Positions 10,067 through 20,904 are shown, counted from the first letter of the stretch. The stretch: DNA of 64,000 bases from Rhizobiales bacterium IMCC20636 (GCA_016865015.1 CP018226.1:1767001-1831000), one strand, 5' to 3'. The notes: generated by a model not told the origin, from the sequence alone. A program made the numbers and translations.

Positions 10067-10903
10067 ATGGCATTGAAAAAGTTCAAACCGAATACACCGG
10101 GCCAGCGCCAGCTGGTGATTGTGGATCGGTCCGGCCTTTGGAAGGGTAAACCGGTCAAAACTCTGACCGAGGGTCTCTCCAAATCCGGTGGTCGTAACAA
10201 CATGGGTCGTATTACCTCCCGCCGTCGTGGTGGTGGTCATAAGCGTACCTATCGTGTGATCGATTTCAAACGCACGAAGTTGAATGTGGAAGCGACTGTA
10301 GAGCGGTTGGAGTATGATCCGAACCGCACCGCTTTCATAGCGCTGATCAAATACAGCGATGGTGAGCAGGCCTATATTCTGGCACCGCAGCGTTTGCAGG
10401 TTGGTGACAAAGTCATCGCCAGCGAAAAAGCTGATGTGAAGCCAGGTAATGCCATGCCATTGGGTGCCATGCCTGTTGGAACCATCATCCACAATGTGGA
10501 GATGAAACCAGGCAAGGGCGGTCAGATCGCTCGCTCAGCCGGTGCTTATGCGCAGTTGGTTGGTCGTGATGCCGGATATGCCGTCATTCGCCTCAATTCT
10601 GGCGAGCAGCGTCGGGTTCCATCTGCTTGTATTGCTTCAGTGGGTGCGGTTTCAAATCCGGATCACAGCAATATCAGCCTTGGTAAAGCCGGTCGCTCCC
10701 GTTGGTTGGGCCGTCGTCCAAGTGTTCGTGGTGTTGCCATGAACCCGGTCGATCACCCACATGGTGGTGGTGAAGGTCGTACGTCGGGTGGTCGTCATCC
10801 GGTTACGCCTTGGGGCAAGCCGACAAAAGGCAAGAAGACACGTCGCAACAAAGCGACTGATAAATTCATTCTGCGCTCGCGTCATGCGCGCAAAGGTCGT
10901 TAG
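10067..10903 (+). CDS. rplB: 50S ribosomal protein L2
   Basis: L2 is needed for subunit joining and for peptidyl transferase activity. The 278-residue length is standard. The functional C-terminal loop is intact: [17 protein letters not shown], including the conserved histidine, followed by [16 protein letters not shown]. The basic N-terminal extension ([17 protein letters not shown]) fits the family. It is 9 nt from the GTG start of rpsS. Confidence 0.99.
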   Translation: MALKKFKPNTPGQRQLVIVDRSGLWKGKPVKTLTEGLSKSGGRNNMGRITSRRRGGGHKRTYRVIDFKRTKLNVEATVERLEYDPNRTAFIALIKYSDGEQAYILAPQRLQVGDKVIASEKADVKPGNAMPLGAMPVGTIIHNVEMKPGKGGQIARSAGAYAQLVGRDAGYAVIRLNSGEQRRVPSACIASVGAVSNPDHSNISLGKAGRSRWLGRRPSVRGVAMNPVDHPHGGGEGRTSGGRHPVTPWGKPTKGKKTRRNKATDKFILRSRHARKGR

Positions 10904-10912
10904 AGGTTCATA

Positions 10913-11191
10913 GTGGCACGTTCTGTTTGGAAAGGTCCGTTTGTCGACGGATATTTGTTGAAAAAGGCCGAGAAAGCTCAGGCTTCGGGTCGCAACGACG
11001 TGATCAAGATCTGGAGCCGTCGCTCCACTGTCTTGCCGCAGTTCGTTGGTCTGACCTTTGGCGTTTACAACGGTCATAAGCACATTCCGGTGCAGGTTTC
11101 GGAAGATATGATTGGCCATAAGTTTGGCGAATTTGCTCCGTCCCGCACTTATTACGGTCACGGCGCCGATAAGAAGGCGAAGAGGAAGTAA
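10913..11191 (+). CDS. rpsS: 30S ribosomal protein S19
   Basis: S19 binds S13 in the 30S head and contacts the A-site tRNA side. The 92-residue protein begins at a GTG and reads [20 protein letters not shown], the expected N-terminus. The block [20 protein letters not shown] and the end [23 protein letters not shown] are diagnostic. Two bases separate it from rplV. Confidence 0.98.
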   Translation: MARSVWKGPFVDGYLLKKAEKAQASGRNDVIKIWSRRSTVLPQFVGLTFGVYNGHKHIPVQVSEDMIGHKFGEFAPSRTYYGHGADKKAKRK

Positions 11192-11193
11192 TC

Positions 11194-11574
11194 ATGGGTA
11201 AGTCAAAACGCGAACGCGTATTGAATGACAGCGAGGCCAAAGCGGTTGTACGCAATCTGCGCGTCAGCCCTCAGAAGCTGAACCTGGTTGCGGCTACGAT
11301 CCGCGGCAAGAAGGTAGAGAAGGCTTTGGCCGAACTTACATTCTCGCCCCGTCGTATTGCCGGAAGCGTTAAGGCAGGGCTGGAATCAGCCATTGCCAAT
11401 GCGGAAAACAATCACGATCTCGATGTGGATTCACTGGTTGTTTCTGAAGCTTATGTCGGCAAGAGCATTGTCATGAAGCGCTGGCAGCCTCGTGCACGTG
11501 GCCGGGTTGGCCGCATTGTGAAGCCTTTTGCAAATCTGACGATTGTTGTTCGTGAAGTTGAGGAGACAGCTTAA
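11194..11574 (+). CDS. rplV: 50S ribosomal protein L22
   Basis: L22 spans the 50S and sends a beta-hairpin into the exit tunnel near the macrolide site. The 126-residue protein has the conserved [21 protein letters not shown] segment and the hairpin sequence [15 protein letters not shown]. No tunnel-loop duplication or deletion is seen. Its TAA overlaps the rpsC ATG by one base. Confidence 0.98.
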   Translation: MGKSKRERVLNDSEAKAVVRNLRVSPQKLNLVAATIRGKKVEKALAELTFSPRRIAGSVKAGLESAIANAENNHDLDVDSLVVSEAYVGKSIVMKRWQPRARGRVGRIVKPFANLTIVVREVEETA

Positions 11575-12272
11575 TGGGAAATAAAGTAAGCCCGATTGGC
11601 CTGCGCCTCGGCATCAACCGGACATGGGATTCACGCTGGTTCGCCAATACTGGTGAGTATGGTGTGCTGCTCCATGAAGACATGCGCATTCGCAAGTTTC
11701 TGGAAGACGAACTGAAGCAGGCTGCTGTTTCGAAGATTGTCATCGAGCGTCCGCACAAAAAGTGCCGTGTCACCATCTACAGTGCCCGTCCAGGCATCGT
11801 GATTGGCAAGAAGGGTGCTGACATTGAAAAGTTGCGCAAGAAGATTGGCGCAATGACAACGTCTGAAGTGCATCTCAACATTGTTGAAGTGCGCAAGCCG
11901 GAAGTTGATGCAAATCTGATCGCTCAGTCCATTGCTCAACAGTTGGAGCGTCGTGCTTCTTTCCGTCGTGTGATGAAACGTGCTGTTCAAAATGCCATGC
12001 GCCTCGGCGCTGAAGGCATCCGGATCAATTGTGGTGGCCGTCTTGGCGGTGCCGAGATTGCTCGGGTTGAATGGTATCGTGAGGGCCGCGTTCCGCTGCA
12101 CACACTGCGCGCTGATATCGATTATGGTACCTACGAAGCTGCTACAGCCTACGGTATCATTGGAATTAAGGTTTGGGTCTTCAAGGGCGAAATCATGGAA
12201 CACGATCCCATGGCGTCCGAGCGTCGTATGAACGAAGGTCCAGAATCAAATCGTCGTCGTCCAGCCGCGTAA
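11574..12272 (+). CDS. rpsC: 30S ribosomal protein S3
   Basis: S3 forms part of the mRNA entry channel of the 30S subunit, with helicase activity. The 232-residue protein begins [20 protein letters not shown] and has the KH-type RNA-binding motif [12 protein letters not shown]. The C-terminal domain includes [15 protein letters not shown]. The start overlaps the rplV stop by one base; rplP follows after 44 nt. Confidence 0.99.
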   Translation: MGNKVSPIGLRLGINRTWDSRWFANTGEYGVLLHEDMRIRKFLEDELKQAAVSKIVIERPHKKCRVTIYSARPGIVIGKKGADIEKLRKKIGAMTTSEVHLNIVEVRKPEVDANLIAQSIAQQLERRASFRRVMKRAVQNAMRLGAEGIRINCGGRLGGAEIARVEWYREGRVPLHTLRADIDYGTYEAATAYGIIGIKVWVFKGEIMEHDPMASERRMNEGPESNRRRPAA

Positions 12273-12316
12273 GCGCTGATTCGAAGATATATAAATAAGA
12301 GCGAGGGCAGGCAATC

Positions 12317-12730
12317 ATGCTGCAACCGAAGCGAACAAAATTCCGCAAAGCCCATAAAGGCCGCATCCACGGCTTGGCAAAAGGCGGAACAGATCTGAAT
12401 TTTGGTGCTTTTGGCTTGAAAGCTTTGGAACCAGAGCGTATTACAGCGCGACAGATCGAAGCTGCTCGTCGTGCCATGACACGTCATATGAAGCGTGCAG
12501 GTCGTGTCTGGATCCGTATATTCCCGGATGTTCCAGTTTCCAGCAAACCTACCGAAGTCCGTATGGGTAAAGGTAAGGGTTCGCCGGATTATTGGGCCGC
12601 CCGTGTCAAGCCGGGTCGGATCATGTTTGAAATTGACGGTGTAACACCGGAAGTAGCGCGCGAAGCGTTTCGTCTGGCGGCAGCAAAACTGCCGATCAAG
12701 ACCCGTTTTGTGCAGCGTATCGGCGAATAG
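12317..12730 (+). CDS. rplP: 50S ribosomal protein L16
   Basis: L16 binds near the A site of the 50S and finishes assembly of the peptidyl transferase region. The 137-residue length is standard. Conserved blocks include [33 protein letters not shown] and the C-terminal [11 protein letters not shown]. The Arg at [14 protein letters not shown], in the loop that is hydroxylated in E. coli, is present. rpmC follows after 33 nt. Confidence 0.98.
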   Translation: MLQPKRTKFRKAHKGRIHGLAKGGTDLNFGAFGLKALEPERITARQIEAARRAMTRHMKRAGRVWIRIFPDVPVSSKPTEVRMGKGKGSPDYWAARVKPGRIMFEIDGVTPEVAREAFRLAAAKLPIKTRFVQRIGE

Positions 12731-12763
12731 TCGAAACAAGAGAATTTGGTGAAGGTTTGAGCC

Positions 12764-12967
12764 ATGAAGGCAGATGATTTGGCAACGATGACCGTTGATC
12801 AACTCGACGATGAGTTGGTGAAGTTGAAAAAGGAGCAGTTCAATCTGCGTTTTCAACGTGCAACGGGTCAGTTGGAGAACACAGCACGGTTCCGGCAGTT
12901 ACGCCGGGATATCGCGCGTATTAATACAGTAGCTGCGCAAAAGCGCGTCGCTGCTGTGGCAGGCTAA
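12764..12967 (+). CDS. rpmC: 50S ribosomal protein L29
   Basis: L29 is a small all-helical protein at the tunnel exit, next to L23. The 67-residue length and the [27 protein letters not shown] signature (shown in part) are typical; the [11 protein letters not shown] core is the family hallmark. It ends 10 nt before rpsQ, with an AGGAGG-like ribosome-binding site in between. Confidence 0.97.
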   Translation: MKADDLATMTVDQLDDELVKLKKEQFNLRFQRATGQLENTARFRQLRRDIARINTVAAQKRVAAVAG

Positions 12968-12977
12968 GGAGGCCTCG

Positions 12978-13211
12978 ATGCCAAAACGTATTTTGCAGGG
13001 CGTCGTGGTCAGCGACAAGAGCGACAAAACAGTAGTTGTCAAAGTGGAGCGTCGTTTTACGCATCCTCTTTTGAAAAAGACGGTTCGTCGGTCGAAAAAG
13101 TATAAAGCGCATGATGAGACCAATCAGCGCAAGATCGGTGAACTGGTTTCCATTGAGGAAACAAAGCCGATTTCGAAGGATAAATCCTGGATCGTGGTTG
13201 AAAACGCCTAA
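12978..13211 (+). CDS. rpsQ: 30S ribosomal protein S17
   Basis: S17 is a primary 16S-binding protein with an OB fold. The 77-residue protein begins [20 protein letters not shown] and has the conserved [21 protein letters not shown] loop. A good SD (AAGGAGG) precedes the ATG. An 87-nt gap separates it from rplN, the first spc-type gene. Confidence 0.97.
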   Translation: MPKRILQGVVVSDKSDKTVVVKVERRFTHPLLKKTVRRSKKYKAHDETNQRKIGELVSIEETKPISKDKSWIVVENA

Positions 13212-13298
13212 GCAGGCGAGTTCGACTTCACCAGGGTCAAACAACTGGAACGTTCAGCAGTCGGAAATTGCTGTTCATCAACATAAAGGCAGCCAGTT

Positions 13299-13667
13299 AT
13301 GATTCAGATGCAAACCAACCTCGAGGTGGCCGATAACTCCGGCGCACGTCGTGTGCAGTGCATCAAGGTGCTTGGTGGTTCCAAGCGCAAATATGCATCC
13401 GTAGGCGATATTATTGTCGTCAGCGTAAAAGAAGCTATCCCACGCGGCCGTGTTAAAAAGGGCGACGTGCTGAAAGCTGTTGTCGTACGCACCCGTAAGG
13501 ATCTGCGTCGCGCAGATGGCAGTGTTATCCGTTTTGACGGAAACGCAGCCGTGATCGTGAACAACAACAAGGAACCTATCGGTACCCGTGTTTTTGGCCC
13601 GATCCCTCGTGAATTGCGCGCGAAAAATCACATGAAGATTATTCAGCTCGCGCCAGAGGTGCTCTAA
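13299..13667 (+). CDS. rplN: 50S ribosomal protein L14
   Basis: L14 lies at the subunit interface and takes part in bridge B5/B8; silencing factor RsfS binds it in other bacteria. The 122-residue protein opens [20 protein letters not shown], the family signature. It ends [18 protein letters not shown] as expected. Its TAA overlaps the rplX ATG by one base. Confidence 0.98.
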   Translation: MIQMQTNLEVADNSGARRVQCIKVLGGSKRKYASVGDIIVVSVKEAIPRGRVKKGDVLKAVVVRTRKDLRRADGSVIRFDGNAAVIVNNNKEPIGTRVFGPIPRELRAKNHMKIIQLAPEVL

Positions 13668-13984
13668 TGGCTGCTAAATTGAAAAAAGGCGATCGCGTTG
13701 TTGTGCTTGCCGGCAAGGATAAAGGTCGCAACGGCGAAATTATCCGGATTATGCCGAAAGAAGGCCGTGCCTTCGTAACCGGTATCAACATGGTCAAGCG
13801 TCATCAGCGCCAGACTCAGGATACTGAAGGCGGTATTATCAACAAGGAAGCTGCAATCCAGTTGTCCAATCTTGCATTGGAAGACCCGAAGGATGGCAAG
13901 CCGACCCGTGTTGGTTTCAAGATGAATGATGATGGCAAGAAGGTTCGGTTTGCGAAGCGTTCCGGAGAAATGATCGATGGCTGA
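13667..13984 (+). CDS. rplX: 50S ribosomal protein L24
   Basis: L24 is an assembly initiator for the 50S. The 105-residue protein carries the KOW motif near its N-terminus ([19 protein letters not shown]). It overlaps rplN by one base at the start and rplE by 8 bases at the end, so rplN-rplX-rplE are probably coupled in translation. Confidence 0.98.
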   Translation: MAAKLKKGDRVVVLAGKDKGRNGEIIRIMPKEGRAFVTGINMVKRHQRQTQDTEGGIINKEAAIQLSNLALEDPKDGKPTRVGFKMNDDGKKVRFAKRSGEMIDG

Positions 13985-14534
13985 TGCTGCAACGCAAGCC
14001 CGGCTTAAAGGGCAATATGAAGACGTTATTCGCGCCAAACTGATCGAAGAGTTCGGTTACAGCAATCCAATGCAGGTTCCCGCGCTTGATAAAGTCGTTA
14101 TCAACATGGGTATCGGCGAAGGTGTTGGCGATCAGAAGAAAGTTAAATCTGCTTCTGAAGATCTGACACTGATCGCTGGTCAGCGCGCTGTTATTACGAA
14201 GGCTCGCAAGTCAATTGCCGGCTTTAAGGTTCGTGATGGAATGGCCCTTGGTACGAAGGTCACCCTTCGTAAGACCAGAATGTATGAGTTTGTGGATCGG
14301 TTGGTAACAATCGCACTGCCACGCGTTCGTGACTTTCGTGGTCTGAACCCGAAGAGCTTTGATGGTAATGGCAACTTTGCCATGGGCATCAAGGAACATA
14401 TCGTGTTCCCCGAAATCGAATATGACAAGGTGGAGCAGGTTTGGGGCATGGACGTTATTGTTTGCACGACAGCAGATAATGATGACGAAGCACGAGCATT
14501 GCTCAAGGCATTGAACTTTCCGTTCCGTAAGTAA
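13977..14534 (+). CDS. rplE: 50S ribosomal protein L5
   Basis: L5 binds 5S rRNA and the P-site tRNA in the central protuberance. The 185-residue protein has the conserved [17 protein letters not shown] block, the [19 protein letters not shown] segment, and the C-terminal [18 protein letters not shown]. The start inside rplX gives [16 protein letters not shown], in keeping with alphaproteobacterial L5. rpsN follows after 35 nt. Confidence 0.98.
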   Translation: MADAATQARLKGQYEDVIRAKLIEEFGYSNPMQVPALDKVVINMGIGEGVGDQKKVKSASEDLTLIAGQRAVITKARKSIAGFKVRDGMALGTKVTLRKTRMYEFVDRLVTIALPRVRDFRGLNPKSFDGNGNFAMGIKEHIVFPEIEYDKVEQVWGMDVIVCTTADNDDEARALLKALNFPFRK

Positions 14535-14569
14535 CGGACCTGGAAACGAGTCGCTAAGGACTAAGACGC

Positions 14570-14875
14570 ATGGCTAAAAAAAGCGCTGTTGAAAAGAATA
14601 ATGATCGCCGGGAATTGGTGGACAAGTATGCTGCAAAGCGTGCTGCCCTCAAGGCGAAAACAAGGGATCAGAGCGTTCCTGCTGAGGAACGCTTCCTGGC
14701 TCAGCTGAAACTGGCTGAATTGCCCCGCAATTCTTCCAAAACTCGTGTTCGCAACCGTTGCGAGGTCTCCGGACGTCCACGCGGTTTCTATCGTAAATTG
14801 AGAATGTCGCGTATCGCGCTGCGTGAACTTGGTTCCGCTGGCAAAGTGCCTGGCCTCGTCAAGTCCAGCTGGTAA
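14570..14875 (+). CDS. rpsN: 30S ribosomal protein S14 (zinc-free long form)
   Basis: S14 is a 30S head protein. This is the long, 101-residue form. It keeps only one cysteine of the zinc ribbon ([16 protein letters not shown]), so it is the C-minus type that does not depend on zinc. The C-terminus [21 protein letters not shown] is standard apart from one residue beyond the usual reporting length; [10 protein letters not shown] is the diagnostic end. rpsH starts 12 nt later. Confidence 0.97.
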   Translation: MAKKSAVEKNNDRRELVDKYAAKRAALKAKTRDQSVPAEERFLAQLKLAELPRNSSKTRVRNRCEVSGRPRGFYRKLRMSRIALRELGSAGKVPGLVKSSW

Positions 14876-14887
14876 GGAGAAACAGTC

Positions 14888-15286
14888 ATGTCAATGTCTG
14901 ATCCACTCGGCGATATGCTGACACGTATTCGCAACGCCCTGATGCGCGGTAAGAGCTCCTGCTCAACGCCCGCTTCCAAGTTGCGCGCACGCGTATTGGA
15001 TGTCCTTCAGTCTGAAGGCTACATTCGCGGCTATAGTGAAGTTGAGTATGACAAGGGTAAATCTGAGTTTCAGATTGAGCTGAAATATTTTGATGGCGAC
15101 CCTGTTATTCAAAAAATCGAGCGGGTATCCAAACCTGGCCGTCGTGTTTACGCCGGTGCAGATGGTATTCCCCGTGTTGCTAACGGACTGGGCGTTTCAA
15201 TCGTGTCCACACCACGTGGTGTGATGGCCGATCATGAAGCACGGACCCAGAATGTTGGTGGTGAGGTATTGTGTCGCGTCTTCTAA
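14888..15286 (+). CDS. rpsH: 30S ribosomal protein S8
   Basis: S8 binds the central domain of 16S rRNA. In E. coli it is also the repressor of the spc operon. The 132-residue protein has [20 protein letters not shown] at the start and the [17 protein letters not shown] motif near the end. rplF follows after 49 nt. Confidence 0.98.
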   Translation: MSMSDPLGDMLTRIRNALMRGKSSCSTPASKLRARVLDVLQSEGYIRGYSEVEYDKGKSEFQIELKYFDGDPVIQKIERVSKPGRRVYAGADGIPRVANGLGVSIVSTPRGVMADHEARTQNVGGEVLCRVF

Positions 15287-15335
15287 GGCGGTGGCATGGT
15301 AATGAAGTTTAACGAGAATTGGACAGGTAAGTCAG

Positions 15336-15869
15336 ATGTCTCGGATTGGTAAAAAAGCAGTGGCAGTACCTTCAGGGGTAACAGCTACGATTGACGGCCA
15401 GCAGGTCAATGTTAAAGGTCCCAAGGGAGAGCTGTCAGCCGTATTGGTTGATTTGGTTCTTGCTTCCATGGGCGACAGTGGCATTGAAGTGAAACCCGTT
15501 GATAATTCTAACCAGGCACGTGCCATGTGGGGTATGTCCCGCACAATCATCGAGAATTTGGTGATTGGGGTTACAGACGGTTTCAAAAAGGATCTGCAGA
15601 TCAACGGTGTTGGTTACCGTGCAGCCGTGCAGGGCAAAAACCTGCAACTGGCGCTCGGCTTCAGCCACGAAGTTCTGTACGAAATTCCTGAAGGCATTCA
15701 GATTGCCTGTGCCAAGCCCACTGAAATCAGTGTGTCTGGTATAGACAAGCAGAAGGTCGGTCAGGTTGCGGCTGAAATTCGTAAATATCGTCCGCCCGAA
15801 CCCTATAAGGGCAAAGGCGTTAAATATGCGGATGAATACATCTTCCGCAAAGAAGGCAAGAAGAAGTAG
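15336..15869 (+). CDS. rplF: 50S ribosomal protein L6
   Basis: L6 lies by the sarcin-ricin loop and helps bind elongation factors. The 177-residue protein begins [15 protein letters not shown] and ends with the conserved [16 protein letters not shown] block. Two similar alpha/beta domains of about 80 residues each are expected, and the lengths fit. rplR starts 11 nt later. Confidence 0.98.
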   Translation: MSRIGKKAVAVPSGVTATIDGQQVNVKGPKGELSAVLVDLVLASMGDSGIEVKPVDNSNQARAMWGMSRTIIENLVIGVTDGFKKDLQINGVGYRAAVQGKNLQLALGFSHEVLYEIPEGIQIACAKPTEISVSGIDKQKVGQVAAEIRKYRPPEPYKGKGVKYADEYIFRKEGKKK

Positions 15870-15880
15870 CGGCTGATATC

Positions 15881-16243
15881 ATGGCAAAGAATTTGACACT
15901 TTTTGAACGTCGTCGCGCCCGTGTTCGCCGTTCACTTCACAAGACATCAACTGGTCGTCCGCGTTTGAGCGTGCACCGGTCGTCTAAGAATATCTACGCT
16001 CAGATCATAGATGATGTTGCTGGCAAAACACTTGCTGCAGCTTCTTCTCTGGACAAAGAGCTGCGCTCCGGGTTGAAAACCGGCGCTGACAAGGATGCAG
16101 CTGCGGCTGTCGGCAAGTTGGTTGCAGAACGTGCAGTCACCGCTGGCGTCAAGCAGGTGGTCTTTGACCGTGGTGGATTTATTTACCACGGCCGTGTCAA
16201 AGCGCTTGGTGATGCTGCCCGCGAAGGCGGTCTGGAATTTTAG
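15881..16243 (+). CDS. rplR: 50S ribosomal protein L18
   Basis: L18 binds 5S rRNA together with L5. The 120-residue protein has the [20 protein letters not shown] segment and ends [20 protein letters not shown] followed by a short tail, both typical of the family. The basic N-terminus ([12 protein letters not shown]) fits rRNA binding. A 63-nt gap precedes rpsE. Confidence 0.98.
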   Translation: MAKNLTLFERRRARVRRSLHKTSTGRPRLSVHRSSKNIYAQIIDDVAGKTLAAASSLDKELRSGLKTGADKDAAAAVGKLVAERAVTAGVKQVVFDRGGFIYHGRVKALGDAAREGGLEF

Positions 16244-16306
16244 GGCTTTTGATAGTCTGATTGATACTAACTGGGACTTGGTCCCACAGAATTGGAAAGA
16301 GTGAAC

Positions 16307-16855
16307 ATGGCTGGCAGAGATCGTGAAGAGCGCGACAGCGAATTCGTCGATAAGCTTGTACACATCAACCGTGTGGCCAAAGTGGTCAAGGGTGGTCGTC
16401 GTTTTGGCTTCGCCGCTTTGGTGGTTGTCGGTGATCAGAAGGGCCGTGTTGGCTTTGGTCACGGGAAGGCCCGTGAGGTGCCTGAGGCAATTCGCAAGGC
16501 GACTGAAGCTGCGAAACGCGGCATGATTCGCGTGCCATTGCGTGAAGGCCGGACATTGCATCACGATGCATCCGGACGTCATGGCGCGGGACGAGTGACA
16601 ATGCGGTCAGCACCTGCTGGTACCGGAATTATCGCGGGTGGCCCAATGCGTGCGATCTTCGAAACACTCGGTGTTCAGGATGTCGTTGCCAAATCAGTTG
16701 GCACGTCAAACCCGTACAACATGATCCGTGCGACCTTCGAAGCGCTCAAGAATGAGAACAGCCCGCGCAGCGTGGCATCTCGTCGTGGGATTAAAGTATC
16801 AACATTGCAGTCTCGCCGCACACCGGCTGAAGGCGGCGAAGTGGCAGAAGCTTAG
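16307..16855 (+). CDS. rpsE: 30S ribosomal protein S5
   Basis: S5 sits at the mRNA entry side of the 30S and affects decoding accuracy and spectinomycin response. The ATG at 16307 is preferred over an in-frame TTG at 16292 because GGAAAGA precedes it. The resulting 182-residue protein has the double-stranded RNA-binding type N-domain [19 protein letters not shown] and the [20 protein letters not shown] block. The C-terminal extension (residues 160-182) is rich in Arg and Ser. rpmD follows after 29 nt. Confidence 0.98.
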   Translation: MAGRDREERDSEFVDKLVHINRVAKVVKGGRRFGFAALVVVGDQKGRVGFGHGKAREVPEAIRKATEAAKRGMIRVPLREGRTLHHDASGRHGAGRVTMRSAPAGTGIIAGGPMRAIFETLGVQDVVAKSVGTSNPYNMIRATFEALKNENSPRSVASRRGIKVSTLQSRRTPAEGGEVAEA

Positions 16856-16884
16856 GCTTCTCACAGAATTGAGTGGAGGCCATC

Positions 16885-17076
16885 ATGGCTGATAGCAAGA
16901 AAAAAACTGTTACGGTTGTTCAAACGGGGAGCCCATTGCGGCGCCCTCAGGAACAGCGCGCGACGCTTGTGGGTCTTGGCCTTAACAAGATGCAACGCCA
17001 ATCTGTCCTTGAAGACACACCGGCTATTCGTGGCATGATCCGCAAGGTCAGCCATCTGGTTCGGGTTGTCGAATAG
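16885..17076 (+). CDS. rpmD: 50S ribosomal protein L30
   Basis: L30 is a small 50S protein. The ATG at 16885 is chosen over a GTG at 16873 because the GTG overlaps the GTGGAGGC ribosome-binding site. The 63-residue product has the family core [20 protein letters not shown] and the [20 protein letters not shown] block. A 123-nt gap without clear features leads to rplO. Confidence 0.97.
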   Translation: MADSKKKTVTVVQTGSPLRRPQEQRATLVGLGLNKMQRQSVLEDTPAIRGMIRKVSHLVRVVE

Positions 17077-17199
17077 TTCGGCGTTTGTGGAAACTTAAAC
17101 CTGGCCTCATTGATTCTTGAGGCTTGAACTTTGACATCTGCCACACGATATCAGCCGGTATAACGGCATCAGTGTTGCGGCAAGTCTGGAATTGATACG

Positions 17200-17697
17200 A
17201 TGAAACTCAATGAACTTCAGGACAATGATGGTGCTGTAAAGAACCGGATGCGCGTTGCACGCGGCATTGGTTCTGGAAAAGGCAAAACCGGCGGGCGTGG
17301 CGTTAAAGGCCAGAAGTCCCGTAGTGGTGTCTCCATCAAGGGCTTTGAGGGCGGACAAATGCCGCTTCACAGGCGTTTGCCAAAACGTGGCTTCAATAAT
17401 ATTTTTGCCAAGAAATTCAATGAAGTCTCTCTGGGTCGTATCCAGACAGCCATTGATGCTGGCAAACTTGACGCAAGCAACACCATTGACGCTGCTTCGC
17501 TTGTTGCAGCTGGCGTTGTGCGCCGTGCAAAAGACGGCATTCGTGTTGTTGGTGGTGGCGAGTTGAAGACCAAGGTTACGCTTGCAGTCGCTGGTGGTTC
17601 CAAACCAGCTCTGGCAGCGGTTGAAAAAGCTGGTGGATCCGTCACAATTATTGCGACGAAATCCGACGAAAAAGACACTGGTGGCGACGCCAGATAA
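17200..17697 (+). CDS. rplO: 50S ribosomal protein L15
   Basis: L15 is a late 50S assembly protein. The 165-residue protein has the Gly-rich N-terminal tail [20 protein letters not shown] and the [17 protein letters not shown] block. The C-terminus extends slightly past the core with an acidic end ([10 protein letters not shown]). It is followed after 85 nt by secY, the classical spc arrangement. Confidence 0.98.
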   Translation: MKLNELQDNDGAVKNRMRVARGIGSGKGKTGGRGVKGQKSRSGVSIKGFEGGQMPLHRRLPKRGFNNIFAKKFNEVSLGRIQTAIDAGKLDASNTIDAASLVAAGVVRRAKDGIRVVGGGELKTKVTLAVAGGSKPALAAVEKAGGSVTIIATKSDEKDTGGDAR

Positions 17698-17782
17698 AAC
17701 CCCGTTTTAAAGCCGGGCTGAAGGCAATTTCTTTTTCTTGCCGCCGGTCCGGTTCTTAAAGGCGGTGTTTGGAGAGAAATGA

Positions 17783-19117
17783 ATGGCTTCAGCAGCTGAA
17801 CAACTCGCGTCAAATATCAATTTTGGCGCATTTTCCAAGGCGACCGAACTCAAAAAGCGCATCTGGTTTACACTGGGTGCGCTGCTTGTTTATCGGCTTG
17901 GTACCTACATTCCATTGCCCGGGATTGATCCTGATGCCTTCGCAGCCGCCTTTGATCAGGCGCAGCAGGGTGTCATTGGTCTTTTCAACATGTTTGCCGG
18001 TGGCGCTGTTGAACGGATGGCGATCTTTGCCCTTGGCATCATGCCCTACATCTCCGCTTCTATTATCATTCAGTTGATGACTACGGTTGTTCCAACGTTA
18101 GAACAATTGAAGAAAGAGGGCGAGCAGGGCCGCAAGAAAATCAATCAGTACACACGGTATGGAACGGTGTTCCTGGCGGTGCTTCAGTCTTATGGCATTG
18201 CTGCCGGACTTGAGGGCGGTACCAATATTGTTTCCGATCCGGGCTGGTTCTTTAAGCTTTCGACGGTCATTTCCCTGACGGGCGGCACGATGTTCCTGAT
18301 GTGGCTTGGAGAGCAGATCACGGCCCGCGGTATCGGCAACGGTATCTCACTGATCATTTTTGCAGGCATTGTTGCCGGTTTGCCTGGTGCGATTGCCGGT
18401 ACGCTGGAGCTCGGTCGACAGGGAGCCATTTCGACCTTTCTGATTTTGGCCATCATTGTTTTGGCCGTCGCAATTATCATGCTGATCGTATTTGTAGAGC
18501 GTGCACAAAGGCGCCTGTTGATCCAGTACCCCAAACGACAAATGGGGAATCGGATGTTCCAGGGCGATTCGTCGCATCTGCCACTGAAGCTGAATACAGC
18601 TGGCGTGATTCCTGCGATCTTTGCCTCATCGCTGTTGCTGCTACCAACGACTGTTGCCGGCTTTGCAAGTGGTACGGGCCCAGAATGGCTCAACGCTATC
18701 GCTGCCTGGCTTGGCCACGGTCAGCCGCTTTACATGTTGTTTTATGCATCCATGATCGTGTTCTTCTGTTTCTTCTATACTGCGATTGTTTTCAATCCAG
18801 CGGACACAGCAGACAATCTGAAGCGCCATGGTGGCTTTATTCCCGGCATCCGTCCGGGCGAGCGAACAGCGACCTATATTGATTATGTGTTGACCCGGAT
18901 TACCGTGGTTGGTGCCATATTCATGGTTGTCGTGTGTCTTCTTCCGGAGTTTTTGATCTCAGCAACTGGTGTACCCTTCTACCTTGGTGGTACTTCCCTT
19001 TTGATCGTGGTCAGCGTAACCATGGACACTGTGTCTCAGGTGCAGGGCCATTTGCTCGCGCACCAATATGAGGGACTTGTGAAAAAATCGAAGTTGCGCG
19101 GGGGAAAACGTAGATGA
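17783..19117 (+). CDS. secY: Preprotein translocase subunit SecY
   Basis: SecY is the pore of the Sec translocon in the inner membrane and works with SecE, SecG and SecA. The 444-residue protein has ten hydrophobic segments. Signatures include the plug-side [17 protein letters not shown], the [14 protein letters not shown] segment and the cytoplasmic loop FERAQRR-type [19 protein letters not shown]. Its stop overlaps the adk start (ATGA), so export and nucleotide genes share a transcript, as in many bacteria. Confidence 0.99.
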   Translation: MASAAEQLASNINFGAFSKATELKKRIWFTLGALLVYRLGTYIPLPGIDPDAFAAAFDQAQQGVIGLFNMFAGGAVERMAIFALGIMPYISASIIIQLMTTVVPTLEQLKKEGEQGRKKINQYTRYGTVFLAVLQSYGIAAGLEGGTNIVSDPGWFFKLSTVISLTGGTMFLMWLGEQITARGIGNGISLIIFAGIVAGLPGAIAGTLELGRQGAISTFLILAIIVLAVAIIMLIVFVERAQRRLLIQYPKRQMGNRMFQGDSSHLPLKLNTAGVIPAIFASSLLLLPTTVAGFASGTGPEWLNAIAAWLGHGQPLYMLFYASMIVFFCFFYTAIVFNPADTADNLKRHGGFIPGIRPGERTATYIDYVLTRITVVGAIFMVVVCLLPEFLISATGVPFYLGGTSLLIVVSVTMDTVSQVQGHLLAHQYEGLVKKSKLRGGKRR

Positions 19118-19692
19118 GGTTGATATTGCTGGGGCCTCCGGGTGCAGGCAAGGGGACCCAGGCACAGTTCATGGTGGAGCAGCATGGCATTGTTCAACTG
19201 TCCACCGGGGATATGCTAAGGGCCGCTGTTGCAGCCAAGACACCCATTGGCCTTCAGGCCAAGGAAATTATGGATCGTGGTGATCTGGTTTCGGACGATG
19301 TTGTTGTCAGCATCGTGTCAGACCGGGTTGACGAGCCGGATTGTGTGAAGGGCTTCATCCTGGATGGATTTCCACGCACAGTTGCTCAGGCAGAGGCATT
19401 GGATGTGATGCTGAAGCAAAAGGGTTTGAGTTTGGATACGGTGATCGAGCTTGCCGTTGATGAAGGAATTCTTCTGGACCGTATTATAAAACGGGCAGAA
19501 GAAACGGAAGGTGGTCCGCGTGCGGATGACAATGCTGAAGCACTTGCGAAGCGTTTGTCAGTGTATCGTGAGCAGACCCAACCATTGATTGATTATTACC
19601 GTGGTACAGGGCTTTTGAGCTCTGTCGACGGGATGCAATCCATGGAAGAAGTGAGGGCGTCCATCGGGGCGGTCTTGAAAGAGCTAGCGTAA
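19114..19692 (+). CDS. adk: Adenylate kinase
   Basis: Adenylate kinase interconverts ATP, ADP and AMP in the cytoplasm. The 192-residue protein is the short form: the P loop is [10 protein letters not shown], the AMP site shows [10 protein letters not shown], and the [16 protein letters not shown] signature is intact. The LID is short and lacks the four-cysteine zinc knuckle, as usual in alphaproteobacteria. It begins within the secY stop codon. Confidence 0.98.
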   Translation: MRLILLGPPGAGKGTQAQFMVEQHGIVQLSTGDMLRAAVAAKTPIGLQAKEIMDRGDLVSDDVVVSIVSDRVDEPDCVKGFILDGFPRTVAQAEALDVMLKQKGLSLDTVIELAVDEGILLDRIIKRAEETEGGPRADDNAEALAKRLSVYREQTQPLIDYYRGTGLLSSVDGMQSMEEVRASIGAVLKELA

Positions 19693-19717
19693 CGGGCCAT
19701 TTACTGGGAATTGACGG

Positions 19718-19745
19718 TTGACGACTCGGCCTCAACTCCTATAGA
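19718..19745 (+). promoter_or_regulatory. Candidate promoter for rpsM-rpsK-rpoA-rplQ
   Basis: TTGACG at 19718-19723, a 16-nt spacer and TATAGA at 19740-19745 lie in the 188-nt adk-rpsM gap. A transcript from here would have a leader of about 130 nt. A second TTGACG lies 7 nt upstream (19711). A sequence-based guess that would let the alpha section be transcribed on its own. Confidence 0.45.
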
Positions 19746-19880
19746 TAACCGCAAATACAAGGAATGACTGATCGCATTGGGGCCGGGAGAATCCGGAGCC
19801 GAGGCGGTTCTGTTCGTTTTATTGGAAGCAGATTTACTTCATCAGCATTCGTTCTGATGATCTATTAAGGAGAGACGGTT

Positions 19881-20249
19881 TTGGCACGTATTGCTGGCGT
19901 CAACATTCCGACCAACAAACGCGTGGTCATAGCCCTGCAGTATATTCACGGCATTGGTGCTGCGAAAGCTCAGGAAATTGTGACCAAGGTCAACATCCCG
20001 GCTGAACGTCGGGTTAACGAATTGTCCGATTCGGAAGTATTGCAGATTCGCGAATCCATCGACCAAGATTATTTGGTTGAAGGTGATCTGCGCCGGGAAC
20101 GGGCTATGAATATCAAACGGCTGATGGATTTGGGCTGCTATCGCGGCTTGCGTCATCGTCGTGGTCTGCCGACACGTGGTCAACGGACCCATACCAACGC
20201 CCGCACCCGCAAGGGTCCGGCGAAGGCAATTGCCGGCAAAAAGAAATAA
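19881..20249 (+). CDS. rpsM: 30S ribosomal protein S13
   Basis: S13 forms bridges between 30S head and 50S and touches the P-site tRNA. The gene uses a TTG start, supported by the AAGGAGAGA site just before it and by the invariant N-terminus [19 protein letters not shown]. The 122-residue protein ends in the conserved [19 protein letters not shown] basic tail. The weak start may lower its translation or allow feedback, but this is an inference. Confidence 0.98.
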   Translation: MARIAGVNIPTNKRVVIALQYIHGIGAAKAQEIVTKVNIPAERRVNELSDSEVLQIRESIDQDYLVEGDLRRERAMNIKRLMDLGCYRGLRHRRGLPTRGQRTHTNARTRKGPAKAIAGKKK

Positions 20250-20325
20250 TCATTACTGACATTCTTCGGATTGTTCGGTGGAGCCGCCGATTAACGGCGG
20301 TGCTGAGATCGAAAGGGACTACCCA

Positions 20326-20712
20326 ATGGCTAAAGAAGCACGCGTGCGTCGCCGCGAGAAAAAGAACATTATCTCCGGCGTGGCTCACATTAATTCCACG
20401 TTCAACAATACAATGATCACCATTACTGACGCGCAGGGAAACACGATTTCGTGGTCTTCTGCGGGCACAATGGGTTTCAAAGGGTCTCGTAAGTCGACCC
20501 CTTATGCTGCGCAGGTTGCCAGTGAAGATGCTGCCAAGAAGGCGCAGGAACACGGCATGAAGACCCTTGAGGTTCAAGTGCGCGGTCCTGGCTCCGGCCG
20601 AGAATCAGCTTTGCGTGCTCTGCAGGCTGCTGGTTTTACAGTAACCACAATCCGGGATGTAACTTCCATCCCGCATAATGGTTGCCGTCCTCCTAAACGA
20701 CGTCGCGTTTAG
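20326..20712 (+). CDS. rpsK: 30S ribosomal protein S11
   Basis: S11 lies on the 30S platform near the mRNA exit and E-site codon. The ATG at 20326 gives a 128-residue protein, with GAAAGGGA before it; an upstream in-frame ATG at 20278 would add a 16-residue extension not seen in the family. Signatures are [18 protein letters not shown] and the C-terminal [16 protein letters not shown]. Confidence 0.98.
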   Translation: MAKEARVRRREKKNIISGVAHINSTFNNTMITITDAQGNTISWSSAGTMGFKGSRKSTPYAAQVASEDAAKKAQEHGMKTLEVQVRGPGSGRESALRALQAAGFTVTTIRDVTSIPHNGCRPPKRRRV

Positions 20713-20824
20713 AGTTTACCGCAATGTGGCTGTTGGGCGAGTCCCTGCAGCCATTTGGTGTTTTCAGGCTAACCCTTTTCGTTCCCAAGACCGGAATTGA
20801 TGTTTAAGCCGAGAAGCGAATTTG

Positions 20825-20860
20825 CCGGAACAAACCTGTGACGACAGGATGCTATTCCGG
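20825..20860 (+). promoter_or_regulatory. Nested hairpin before rpoA
   Basis: An outer 6-bp stem (20825-20830 with 20855-20860) encloses an inner 5-bp stem (20835-20839 with 20844-20848) with a GACG loop, separated by an asymmetric internal loop. It lies 44 nt before the rpoA start, in a 192-nt gap after rpsK. No T run follows. It may be a protein-binding leader site or an RNA processing site. Confidence 0.4.
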
Positions 20861-20904
20861 TGCTGAAAAATAGGCCTTTTAACTGGCCGAGAAAGGATTG
20901 TGAT

